Shown here: positions 24,823 to 33,003 of the stretch, one piece after another | Position numbering within the stretch: the stretch's first letter is position 1 | Layout: every line of letters starts with the position of its first letter | DNA from: CAJJDF01 sp965655625 | GTDB taxonomy: Bacteria; Bacteroidota; Bacteroidia; Flavobacteriales_D; CAJJDF01 | Direction of reading: 5' to 3' | DNA: 43,187 nucleotides | NCBI GenBank assembly: GCA_965655625.1 | Contig: CBFHHA010000019.1 | Location: forward strand, 1-43,187 | Notes under the pieces: generated by a model | The model's database searches: none | Told to the model about the DNA's origin: nothing | Seen by the model: only the letters and a program-made list of their open reading frames with translations | Program-made: the position numbers and the translations under genes

Positions 24823-27800
24823 ATGATTAAATACAAAAAAATATTAACCGACATAATTGAAGAAAAAAAATGTTGGACTGAATTAAAAACAGAACTTTCA
24901 AAATATAATGTTGATGATAGAGAAAAAGGAATAAAAGACACCACAGCAGGAAAGATATTTGAAGTTTTTACAAAGTATTATTTTTTAACAGCACCAGAAG
25001 TTGATGGACTTTACTCTCAAGTTTGGCTTTATGATGAAATTCCTTTAGATGTAAAAAATAGTTTAGACCTTGGTACTGTTGAATACGGAATTGACTTACT
25101 ACTTAAAACAACGAATCAAGAATACATTGCAGTACAATGTAAGTTCAAGAATGATGAAACGAGCAAACTGAATTGGTCTTCAGATAAAATTTCAAATCTA
25201 TTTGCTTATTGTCCTAAAGCTGATGGTTATATAGTCTTTTCGAATTGTGCTTCACTAGACAAGGTTTCATTATCAAGACAAGACAATTTTTCATTTTTCA
25301 GTATTGGTCATTTATTAGAAATTGAACCAATTGTTTTTACTAACATTCAGCAACTTTTAAAAAATGCTGAACCTAAAGAAAGAGTATTTTTTAAACCCTT
25401 AGACCACCAACAAAAAGCTATCAATGAATGTGTTCAATGGTTTACTGAAGGTGAAGAAACAAGAGGCCAACTCATTCTTCCTTGTGGAGCAGGGAAAACA
25501 TTTACTTCACTTTGGATAAAAGAAAAATTAGAAAGCAATAAAACTTTAGTTTTAGTTCCTTCCCTAGCTTTACTCAGGCAAATTAAAAACGAATGGTCAA
25601 AGCAACGTAAAACCAAATATCAATATCTATGTGTCTGTTCGGAAAAGGATATCGACAAAGACAATACAGATTCAATAGTAACTCACACCTATGAAATTGG
25701 TGGAAACGTAACAACTGAACCCAATGAAATTATATCGTTTTTGCAAAACGATACAAAGGAAAAAGTTATTTTTTCAACTTTTCAGTCTCTTCCTTCCATT
25801 GCAGAAGCGATAGAAAACACAGAAATAATATTTGACTTTGTTTTTTGTGATGAAGCACACAAGACAGCAGGAATAAGTAAAGGAGTTTTTGGTCTTGTGC
25901 ACAACAATTCAAAAATCCCTGCAAAAAGAAGACTTTACGCCACAGCTACACCCAGAATCGTAAAAGAATCAATAAAGAAAAAGTTAGGAGACGATTTAAA
26001 GTACACACACGATATGAATGACCCAGAAACTTTTGGGGAGGAATTCTATCGAATGTCATTTAAAGATGCAATTGATGAAAATATTCTTGTAGATTATAAA
26101 ATAGTAGCGATTGGAGTAAATGACCTACAGTTAGCAAACTATCTTCAAGAACGAAGATATGTTGACAACAATATTTCAATTGATGAAGTCGCAAATAATT
26201 ATGCACTAGACTATGTAATGAATAAATATGTAGCTAATCACGCTTTAACATTTCATTCAAGAGTCAAACTAGCAAAAGAATTTGCTTTAAGACATTCCAA
26301 ACTTTTCAATAAGACTACTTCATTTTCAGTAGATGGTACACAAGCTACAAGCATAAGAAATCAAATACTAAATGAGTTCAAAAATTCGGAAAAAGCTATA
26401 ATTTCCAATGCAAGATGCTTGACAGAAGGTGTTGATGTACCTACAATAGACCTTGTATATTTTTCTGACCCAAAAAACTCTAAAGTTGATATTATTCAAG
26501 CTGTTGGTAGAGCTTTAAGAAAAAAGAAAGGTAAAAAGTTAGGCTATATCGTAGTACCAATTTATCACTCAAACAATGATGAAGTTGAGAACTCTATTAG
26601 TCAGGGTTCTTTTAAAAACCTATTACAAGTGATTCGTTCATTATGTGACCAAGATGAACGATTACAAGATGAAATAAACTCAATTGCATTTGGTAAAGGA
26701 AAAAAAGGGTCTAAGAAAATTGACATAATTTCCTCATTTGAGGAAGAAATTGATTCTTTACACCTTATCGGTTTTGAAGATAAATTGCGAGAGTCATTAT
26801 TTGACCAAATAATTTATAAAACCTCAAATAATTGGGATATATGGTTTTTAGAATTACAAAACTATTTAGAACTCAATAATGACTATCCAAGTAAAAAAGA
26901 CAATAAAGTCCTATATGCTTGGGTCTCACAACAACGAAACAAAAGGAAAAAGGGACAGCTAAAATTTGATGAAATAAAAAAATTAAACTCAATTAATTTT
27001 GCGTGGAACATTATTGATTACAAATGGGATAAAGCATTTGAGACTTTTCAAGAATATTCTAAAACAAATGTTTTCCCACCTTGCAAAGGTATTGATGATG
27101 ATAGCTTAGTAAAATGGTATAAATACCAACAAAATTGCATTAAAGATGAAAAAATAATTTCCCAAGAACAGAAAAATAAATTCCTAAAAATCGACAACCT
27201 TTTTCAAGGACCATCTAGTCGAAAAAAATGGATCCCAATTTATGATGACTTAGTAAATTGGAAATCAGAAAAACCTAAAAATTGGCCACAGTACAACCGC
27301 AGTAATTCAAAATCAAGAGAAAGTAAACTTTATATCTTTTGCCAAACAATTAGAAAAAGATATAGAGAAGATGATTTGGGTAATTATTGGTTTGATAAAA
27401 TGACTGAACTTCAATTCAACTTTGAAGGCAAAACAGATGCTTGGACTGAAAAATTTGAAAATATTAAATCAATATTAGAAGGAAGAAAAACTATTTCTAT
27501 TGATGAAATCGGTTATAATGAATACAATTGGGTTTATCGTCATAAAAGAGATTTAGAAGAAGGAAAACTTTCAGATTATCAATCTAAAAAAGTCCAAGAA
27601 TTAAACCTTGATAGATTTTTTGAAACTTGGGAACAGACATTTGCTAAAGTTGAAGCTTGGGTTAACGAAAACGGTAAACTACCAACCAGAACAAAACAGA
27701 AAGAATTTCACAGTTGGTTAGGCTCTCAAAGAGCCGTTTTCAAAAATGGTAACTTAACAAAAGAACAAGTAAATAAACTTTCTTCAATAGGTTATGATAT

Positions 27801-28476
27801 AGAAGCTAAAGGAAAAGAGAAATTTCAGCAGAATTGGTTGAATCAATTTAATGCCTATAAAGATTTCCGAGCTAAATATGACAAAGACCCTAGTTACAGC
27901 TCTACTGACCAAAATGAAAAAACATTATATACTTGGGTACAAGCCCAAAGAGCTGTAATGGCAGGTAATGCTAAAAATAGAAAACCTCTTTCACAAAAAA
28001 GACAAGATTTACTTAATTCAATCAATTTCGAATGGGTCGGAGAAGGTAAATTCATTCAAACTTGGGAAGAAAGCTTTGCAGAATTTTCTAGTCATATAAA
28101 CAAAGATGGATATTTATCACTTCCTTCAAGAATTAATGGAGAACGTAATATTTTATATACTTGGTGGACAAATCAAAAGGTTGCATTTAAAAACGGAGAA
28201 TTATCTGAAGAACGGATAAATGAATTTAGAAAATTGGGTATTAATTTAGATGCCTCAAAAAACAATTCAAAAAGAGATGGATTTACCAAATGGGCAAATA
28301 AAGCGAGAGAAATAGCAGTGTTTATTTCAGAAAAAGGACATTATCCAAAAGCAGGTAAGGACAAAACTCAAAGTAATTTGTATCAATCATTAGCAAGAAC
28401 AAAAAGAGCTTATAAAAATAATGAATTGAGTGAACAACAAATTGAGTTGTTGAACGAATTAAATATTGAATTATGA
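24823..28476 (+). CDS. Mrr-like nuclease / SF2 helicase with about eight C-terminal helicase-associated repeats; candidate restriction or phage-defence protein
   Basis: 1217 residues in one chain. Residues about 40-170 resemble an Mrr-type PD-(D/E)xK nuclease: GKIFE (E47), YGIDLLL (D91) and AVQCKF (Q105-x-K107). An SF2 helicase core follows: Walker A PCGAGKT (220-226), DEAH box (343-346), motif III ATATP (373-377) and motif VI QAVGRALR (559-566). From about 685 to the end the protein is a string of about eight units of 60-75 residues resembling helicase-associated domains, each opening with W...F and often carrying LYTWVQAQR- or SWLGSQRAVFKNG-like segments; the last unit ends at the stop codon. 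Family knowledge: fused nuclease-helicases act in DNA restriction. No methylase gene lies nearby. Sited in an accessory island between repeated elements. Confidence 0.85.
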   Translation: MIKYKKILTDIIEEKKCWTELKTELSKYNVDDREKGIKDTTAGKIFEVFTKYYFLTAPEVDGLYSQVWLYDEIPLDVKNSLDLGTVEYGIDLLLKTTNQEYIAVQCKFKNDETSKLNWSSDKISNLFAYCPKADGYIVFSNCASLDKVSLSRQDNFSFFSIGHLLEIEPIVFTNIQQLLKNAEPKERVFFKPLDHQQKAINECVQWFTEGEETRGQLILPCGAGKTFTSLWIKEKLESNKTLVLVPSLALLRQIKNEWSKQRKTKYQYLCVCSEKDIDKDNTDSIVTHTYEIGGNVTTEPNEIISFLQNDTKEKVIFSTFQSLPSIAEAIENTEIIFDFVFCDEAHKTAGISKGVFGLVHNNSKIPAKRRLYATATPRIVKESIKKKLGDDLKYTHDMNDPETFGEEFYRMSFKDAIDENILVDYKIVAIGVNDLQLANYLQERRYVDNNISIDEVANNYALDYVMNKYVANHALTFHSRVKLAKEFALRHSKLFNKTTSFSVDGTQATSIRNQILNEFKNSEKAIISNARCLTEGVDVPTIDLVYFSDPKNSKVDIIQAVGRALRKKKGKKLGYIVVPIYHSNNDEVENSISQGSFKNLLQVIRSLCDQDERLQDEINSIAFGKGKKGSKKIDIISSFEEEIDSLHLIGFEDKLRESLFDQIIYKTSNNWDIWFLELQNYLELNNDYPSKKDNKVLYAWVSQQRNKRKKGQLKFDEIKKLNSINFAWNIIDYKWDKAFETFQEYSKTNVFPPCKGIDDDSLVKWYKYQQNCIKDEKIISQEQKNKFLKIDNLFQGPSSRKKWIPIYDDLVNWKSEKPKNWPQYNRSNSKSRESKLYIFCQTIRKRYREDDLGNYWFDKMTELQFNFEGKTDAWTEKFENIKSILEGRKTISIDEIGYNEYNWVYRHKRDLEEGKLSDYQSKKVQELNLDRFFETWEQTFAKVEAWVNENGKLPTRTKQKEFHSWLGSQRAVFKNGNLTKEQVNKLSSIGYDIEAKGKEKFQQNWLNQFNAYKDFRAKYDKDPSYSSTDQNEKTLYTWVQAQRAVMAGNAKNRKPLSQKRQDLLNSINFEWVGEGKFIQTWEESFAEFSSHINKDGYLSLPSRINGERNILYTWWTNQKVAFKNGELSEERINEFRKLGINLDASKNNSKRDGFTKWANKAREIAVFISEKGHYPKAGKDKTQSNLYQSLARTKRAYKNNELSEQQIELLNELNIEL

Positions 28477-28590
28477 AGCCAACGCTTTAAGCCATACACA
28501 TTTGCAATTCGCTACAGCCAATACACAATCCAAAAATTGCAAAAGAGTATATCTTTGCCAACGCTGATTGACAAGTGGAATGAAAAAAGT

Positions 28591-28730
28591 ACGAAAACAC
28601 AACAACGTATATAAAAAATAGCGGTTTTAGTGCTTAACCAAAAGATAAATAATAAAATAAAGGTTAGTTATAAACTGAAAAGTTAGTGCTTAAAAATCCG
28701 CTACGTTTCATATACAAACCGTTATGGGCA
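28591..28730 (+). repeat. Palindromic cassette-end-like site 1
   Basis: Left end ACGAAAACACAACAAC (28591-28606), right end AAACCGTTATGGGCA (28716-28730). Between them, GTATAT (28607-28612) pairs with ATATAC (28710-28715) and TAGCGG (28619-28624) with CCGCTA (28698-28703), with a 6-base gap on both sides, so the fold is symmetrical. TTAGTGCTTAA occurs twice inside (28627-28637, 28683-28693). It starts 115 bases past the helicase stop. The rest of the gap to element B (28731-28947) shows nothing I can name. Confidence 0.65.
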
Positions 28731-28947
28731 ATTAAAACAGCTATCAAAAACGGTTCAGTATTAATCATATCCGAGTGCTTTTCTTACTTGGAAGAGAAAA
28801 TAAATTTCTAAATAAGTCTTATAGAAATAAGTCAGTATATAAAATAACGAACCCTACACTGTTCTAGATTATACAAATGACTATTTGAAATTATAAGGCA
28901 ATGAATAGGATAATTAGGCTATTCATTCTAACAAATTCTCGGACGTA

Positions 28948-29079
28948 ACGTTTACCTCCAATTTGGTGCGATAATCAGCACCTTGCATTTCGAGCAACAA
29001 AACCTACCTCCTAAATGAAAACTCCTGGCAAAGAGTGTGTTAACGGCATTAATGGGTAACTTCCGGATAACAACAAGTT
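28948..29079 (+). repeat. Element B: ~132-bp repeated leader upstream of the GH16 gene
   Basis: Second copy of the element at 24584-24714. The hairpin has become GGTGC/GCACC (28965-28969, 28978-28982), at the same offset and with the same 8-base loop as in A, so one base pair changed on both sides. The right block (29056-29079) differs from A by one base. It ends 87 bases before the GH16 start. Confidence 0.75.
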
Positions 29080-29166
29080 AGCAAACATAGAAAAAGCTAC
29101 GGTTAAGGTTGGCAACCGAGTATGGCAAGACAAAATAGAATAAATAACTTTTAAAAAATAAAGAAT

Positions 29167-30174
29167 ATGAAATACATAATCTCAATGATTATTTTTCTGA
29201 ATACCCTTATACTATTCGGGCAAACTCCTTCTAATGACCCACACTGGCAGGAAGTATGGAAAGATGACTTTAACTTTTTCGATAATACAAAATGGGTTAA
29301 AGCACATTATTGTGACCTTGGAGAACCTCAATTGTATTTAGAGCAGAATGTTTGGACATCAGGAGGTAATTTAGTTATAAAAGTCGATAATAATCCAACC
29401 TACTGCCCTTCATCACCTCCAGGCCCAACAACATGGGCTTACGGTAGTTGTAATACTGGCACTCATAATTACACCTCTGGTTGGGTAGAAACTAAACAAG
29501 CCTATAATACTCAATATGGTTATATAGAAGCACGAATTAAATTGCCATATAGATATGGATTTTGGCCAGCATTTTGGACATGGAGAGGAGCTGGAGTACC
29601 AACTACCAATGAAGCAGAAATTGATGTTTTTGAAATGGTTGGTCATAAACCATCTAATATTATGGGGACTAACATACACACCTATTATCCTGACGGTAAT
29701 ATTTTTGGACAGGATATAACACCTACAAATTTTAATTATGCTAACACATGGCATACTTATGGAATAGAATGGTCTCCAAATAAAATAATTTGGTATGTTG
29801 ATGGCTCTCCTGCTAGAGTTTTCCCGAATCATGGAATTATAGACCCAGTACGTACCATTTTAAATTTAGCAATAGAACCAGGGTATTTACCTCCTACATC
29901 ACCGTCTTTTACAGATTACATGTATGTCGATTATGTTAAAGTTTATGACTTGAATAATGATTGTAATACTACTTTAAATGTTTGTAATTATAATTTTGGC
30001 ACTCATGATAACAGAGTTAAAAAGAGTATTACGATTGGTAACGGCAACTGTAATAATAGTCTAAATATTGGTGACAATATTTATTTACATGCATCTGAGG
30101 GAGTATCTATAAACGGTGACTTTACGGTACCAGTTGGAGCTGAACTATATATAGATGTAAATTCTTGTTATTAA
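29167..30174 (+). CDS. Secreted glycoside hydrolase family 16 protein
   Basis: 335 residues with a signal peptide (about 1-19). The GH16 fold covers about 25-268: VWKDDFNFFDNTKW, SGWVETKQ, YGYIEARIKLP, and the catalytic motif EIDVFE with nucleophile E151, D153 and acid/base E156. WHTYGIEWSPNKIIWYVDG and the final YVDYVKVYD also fit. GH16 enzymes cut beta-1,3/1,4-glucans such as laminarin, agar or carrageenan; the substrate cannot be read here. The last about 65 residues are a Cys/Asn-rich tail (NDCNTTLNVCNYNFGTHDN) not part of the catalytic domain; no T9SS sorting domain is evident. It is followed closely by two more genes in the same direction. Confidence 0.88.
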   Translation: MKYIISMIIFLNTLILFGQTPSNDPHWQEVWKDDFNFFDNTKWVKAHYCDLGEPQLYLEQNVWTSGGNLVIKVDNNPTYCPSSPPGPTTWAYGSCNTGTHNYTSGWVETKQAYNTQYGYIEARIKLPYRYGFWPAFWTWRGAGVPTTNEAEIDVFEMVGHKPSNIMGTNIHTYYPDGNIFGQDITPTNFNYANTWHTYGIEWSPNKIIWYVDGSPARVFPNHGIIDPVRTILNLAIEPGYLPPTSPSFTDYMYVDYVKVYDLNNDCNTTLNVCNYNFGTHDNRVKKSITIGNGNCNNSLNIGDNIYLHASEGVSINGDFTVPVGAELYIDVNSCY

Positions 30175-30186
30175 AACTAAATTTTT

Positions 30187-30576
30187 ATGAAAACTCACAT
30201 TTTATTTATTACAAGTATTTTCCTAATAGTTTTTGGGCTAGGTTGCTCTAAAGAAAAACCAAGTATTGGTAATTATTATGGAACATTTACATTCAGCACT
30301 CCTCAAGGAGTAGTTAAAACTGCTGAAATAGAAATAACAGAATCTTCTAAAAACAAAATTATCATCAACGGTTCTGAACTGACTAAAGACGGGAAAAAAA
30401 TTGAAGGAAAAATAGAAAACATATCCTTTTCCCAATTTGGAGTTGATGTAGATGGAGAATGGTCGCACAAGTTATTTAGTAAGGAATACTTAATAAAAGG
30501 AACTTTTACTGAGGAGTATTATCAAGGAGGTAATCAATATCAAAACTCAGGTACGTTCGAAATTAAATCAAATTAA
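30187..30576 (+). CDS. Small lipoprotein of unknown function
   Basis: 129 residues with a lipoprotein signal peptide (hydrophobic core and lipobox FGLGC, Cys about residue 20). The mature part is beta-rich (GNYYGTFTFSTPQGVVKTAEIEIT) and looks like a small sandwich or barrel similar to the many Bacteroidota lipoproteins that show a YYGTF-type start. No named family recognised. It starts 12 bases after the GH16 stop, so co-transcription with the hydrolase is likely; a role at the surface with the enzyme would be inference only. Confidence 0.7.
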   Translation: MKTHILFITSIFLIVFGLGCSKEKPSIGNYYGTFTFSTPQGVVKTAEIEITESSKNKIIINGSELTKDGKKIEGKIENISFSQFGVDVDGEWSHKLFSKEYLIKGTFTEEYYQGGNQYQNSGTFEIKSN

Positions 30577-30600
30577 TTATTTATTAAAAAAAATAGTAAA

Positions 30601-31554
30601 ATGAAAACAAAATATATAACTATAATTACGTCACTTTTAATGGTGAGTTTAACATCATATGGTCAATTGAAGGTTGACCCTCTTGGTCATGTTGGAATAG
30701 GCACAAATTGGCCTAATTCAGGGTATAAATGTCACATTGCAGGAAATCTATTGCTCAGCAGTTATCCTGCCAATCCTTTCTATGAACTAACACTAAAAGT
30801 AGGTAATGGTTGGCCAGGAACTGAAATAGGCTCAACTGCTGACAAAATTGCATTTTGGCAATCTTGGACAGGATTCAATATGTTATATGCTGAACAATTT
30901 TACAAACAATCAGATAGCACATTAAAAAGTAATATCATCCCTATCAAAAATGGTTTGGGTAGTATTATGAAATTAAATGTGTATTCATATGACTTGAAAG
31001 ACAACAAACTTTCTGAAAGTGGAGAAAAAATTGAGAGTACTAAAAAAGAATATGGCTTTCTTTCTCAAGAAGTTGAAAAAGAATTTCCAGAAGTAAAAAT
31101 TACAGATGATGTACTTGGTGTTAAATTAATGGATTATGACCAAATAATACCATTAACTGTTGCGGCTATTAAAGAGCAACAATTAATTTTAGATTCTTTA
31201 AAAATTGAATTAGAAAATTTAAAAGGAGTTATATCTGATAATTCAAACAATAACGGAACAGTTGGTGTAAATGATAATGCAAGTATAAAAGAAACTGTTT
31301 TATACCAAAACAGACCAAATCCATTTAACGAAAGAACTATAATTGAATATGAAATAGAAGTGAATAATTTTTCTTCTGGTTCAATTGTAGTATTTGATAT
31401 GAATGGAACTTTATTAAAATCATATCCAATTAACGAAACAGGTAAAAATCAGTTAACCATAAATGGTGGAGAGTTAAAAGCTGGGATGTATATTTATTCC
31501 TTAATTGTGAATAATAAAGAAGTTGATACTAAAAGAATGATATTACTTAAATAG
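30601..31554 (+). CDS. Secreted protein with S74 intramolecular chaperone-type domain and T9SS sorting domain
   Basis: 317 residues with a signal peptide (about 1-21). LGHVGIGTNWP near the start resembles tail-fibre repeats. A peptidase S74-like segment lies at about 102-200: SDSTLKSNIIPI (the Ser and Lys of the self-cleavage dyad in the family pattern SDxxLKxNI), YGFLSQEVEKEFPEV, and the YDQIIPLTVAAIKEQQ helix. After a Asn/Gly-rich linker the last about 75 residues form a type IX secretion sorting domain: LYQNRPNPFNERTIIEYEI, then ELKAGMYIYSLIVN and a KRMILLK end. S74 domains normally release themselves after trimer folding; the combination with T9SS suggests a surface protein. It closes the GH16 gene run. 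Confidence 0.8.
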   Translation: MKTKYITIITSLLMVSLTSYGQLKVDPLGHVGIGTNWPNSGYKCHIAGNLLLSSYPANPFYELTLKVGNGWPGTEIGSTADKIAFWQSWTGFNMLYAEQFYKQSDSTLKSNIIPIKNGLGSIMKLNVYSYDLKDNKLSESGEKIESTKKEYGFLSQEVEKEFPEVKITDDVLGVKLMDYDQIIPLTVAAIKEQQLILDSLKIELENLKGVISDNSNNNGTVGVNDNASIKETVLYQNRPNPFNERTIIEYEIEVNNFSSGSIVVFDMNGTLLKSYPINETGKNQLTINGGELKAGMYIYSLIVNNKEVDTKRMILLK

Positions 31555-31570
31555 GAGTAAAAACAAAACG

Positions 31571-31640
31571 TTTGCTAACAAAAAATATAGGTAATAGCCG
31601 CCCTTCGGGACGGCTACTACCCATATTCAAACCGTTGGGC
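31571..31640 (+). repeat. Palindromic cassette-end-like site 2
   Basis: TTTGCTAAC (31571-31579) at the left and AAACCGTTGGGC (31629-31640) at the right enclose arms 31585-31600 and 31611-31626, which pair at 14 of 16 positions, with a CCC-TTC-GGG tip. GTTGGGC fits the GTTRRRY core of integron attC sites. It starts 17 bases past the S74 gene stop. Confidence 0.65.
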
Positions 31641-31671
31641 AACATTAAAAAAAAGCCAAATGAATTTATAG

Positions 31672-31962
31672 ATGAATAACACCAATAAAAAGAATCAAAT
31701 CAGAAAAGACTTAGGAATTCTGACGATATCCCTTCTTTTGTTGATTTTGGTTTATATCAAGGATTACTCATGGGCATGGTTCGGCAGCACCTTTTTTTGG
31801 GTTGTTGGTTTTGCATTGATTCTCTTTTGTGTTTTCATATTTGGATGGTTGGTCTTGAGAATATTTCAATGGAGAAAAGAAGGGCTAAAAGAGTCTTATT
31901 CTTTATGGATTTATCTAATAATCATAGGAATTATGATCACCTCAATTTATGGAATGCGATAG
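31672..31962 (+). CDS. Small three-helix membrane protein of unknown function
   Basis: 96 residues. The N-terminus is basic (NNTNKKNQIRKD), followed by hydrophobic helices at about 14-30, 39-62 and 76-93 with a basic loop (RIFQWRKEGLKE) between the second and third. I do not recognise a family. The gene lies alone between two palindromic sites (2 and 3), with the second beginning 13 bases past the stop, so it has the shape of a one-gene cassette. An overlapping frame from 31770 is a shadow. Its reality rests on the helix pattern and context. Confidence 0.6.
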   Translation: MNNTNKKNQIRKDLGILTISLLLLILVYIKDYSWAWFGSTFFWVVGFALILFCVFIFGWLVLRIFQWRKEGLKESYSLWIYLIIIGIMITSIYGMR

Positions 31963-31974
31963 ATTAATTAAAAC

Positions 31975-32040
31975 ACGAAAGCACAACAACACCCATAAGC
32001 AATAGCGCCTATGGGTACAACTGCTTATAGCTAAACCGTT
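31975..32040 (+). repeat. Palindromic cassette-end-like site 3
   Basis: Left end ACGAAAGCACAACAAC (31975-31990), one mismatch to site 1; right end AAACCGTT (32033-32040), as in sites 1 and 2. Arms ATAAGCA (31995-32001) and TGCTTAT (32022-32028); an alternative pairing ACCCATA (31991-31997) with TATGGGT (32010-32016) competes. The remaining 210 bases to the next motif show nothing recognisable. Confidence 0.6.
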
Positions 32041-32255
32041 CCGACCAATAACCAAACCAATTCCACAATCCTTTCAACAACTTGTTCTAAACACCGTAAG
32101 ATGTTAAACTGAGTTTTTTATAAATTGAATTTTAGTCCAAAACGTGTCGTTTCAGTGGTTTGTTCCTATCACCCTGGATAAACTTATAGATTTCAAATGA
32201 ATTCCGATGTTCTTACACAAATTCCCTCTCAAAAACTGCCGTCTTAACTTCTTTT

Positions 32256-32285
32256 TGTTTAATTTTACTACATAAAAGTTAAACA
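32256..32285. promoter_or_regulatory. Spaced inverted motif TGTTTAA-N16-TTAAACA at the start of the photolyase cluster
   Basis: TGTTTAA (32256-32262) and TTAAACA (32279-32285), extended to TTTTGTTTAA and TTAAACAAAA, the right arm running into the ATG at 32288. Inner TTTT/AAAA lengthens the symmetry. Two copies with equal spacing precede rpoD. Either an operator, perhaps for the TetR protein encoded by the next gene, or a promoter giving a leaderless transcript. Confidence 0.6.
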
Positions 32286-32287
32286 AA

Positions 32288-32983
32288 ATGAAAAACTACT
32301 TAATTATAGGAGGCTCCTCGGGAATAGGAAAAGCACTTACCGAGCAAATGGCACTAGAAGGTGAGGTGTATGCTACATTCAACAAAAACGAAACAGAAAG
32401 TATCATTCCAAGTGTAAATTATTATCACCTGGATGTAACGGCAGACGAAATAGAATTTGAAGACTTGCCAGATGAAATCCACGGATTGGCCTATTGCCCT
32501 GGAAGCATAAATTTAATGCCTTTCAAAAGAATTAAACCTGCTCAGTTTGCCGAAGATTTTGAATTGCAAGTGAACGGAGCAATCAAAGTAATTCAAAAAG
32601 TATTGCCAAATCTAAAAGCAGCAGGAAACTCGTCTATCCTATTTTTCTCGACAGTTGCTGTACAAAATGGATTCAATTTCCATGCACAAGTTGCTGCTTC
32701 CAAAGGAGCCATAGAAGGACTTACTCGTTCGTTGGCGGCTGAATTTGCACCTGCAATCAGGGTGAATGCAATTGCACCTTCACTAACCGATACTCCGTTG
32801 GCTAACAAACTATTGAGCAGTGACGAAAAAAAAGAAGCAAACGCACAAAGACATCCCTTAAAAACTATTGGGAATCCAGAAAATATTGCTCAATTAGGAG
32901 CATTTTTATTATCAGACAAATCGGCTTGGATCACCGGGCAGGTAATTCACGCAGATGGAGGAATGTCCTCTGTTAAAGGATAA
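32288..32983 (+). CDS. SDR-family oxidoreductase-like protein without the catalytic Tyr
   Basis: 231 residues. The Rossmann glycine motif GGSSGIGKAL begins at about residue 8 and the fold continues through CPGSINL and VNAIAPSLTDTPL to the end motif SAWITGQVIHADGGMSS, all typical of short-chain dehydrogenases. The catalytic block normally reads S...YxxxK; here it is FFSTVAV followed by HAQVAASK, so Val stands at the Tyr position while Ser and Lys remain. I recall close relatives with the same change, so it may be a family trait. It is the first gene of the photolyase cluster, with a spaced inverted motif at its start, and could be a nucleotide-binding rather than catalytic protein. Confidence 0.85.
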   Translation: MKNYLIIGGSSGIGKALTEQMALEGEVYATFNKNETESIIPSVNYYHLDVTADEIEFEDLPDEIHGLAYCPGSINLMPFKRIKPAQFAEDFELQVNGAIKVIQKVLPNLKAAGNSSILFFSTVAVQNGFNFHAQVAASKGAIEGLTRSLAAEFAPAIRVNAIAPSLTDTPLANKLLSSDEKKEANAQRHPLKTIGNPENIAQLGAFLLSDKSAWITGQVIHADGGMSSVKG

Positions 32984-33003
32984 AATTTTTACACACTTAA
33001 ACT

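Noticed and set aside
28591..32040. Calling the island a true integron.
   Set aside because: No integron integrase or attI in the window and only one of three sites has a proper GTTRRRY core; reported as cassette-like only.
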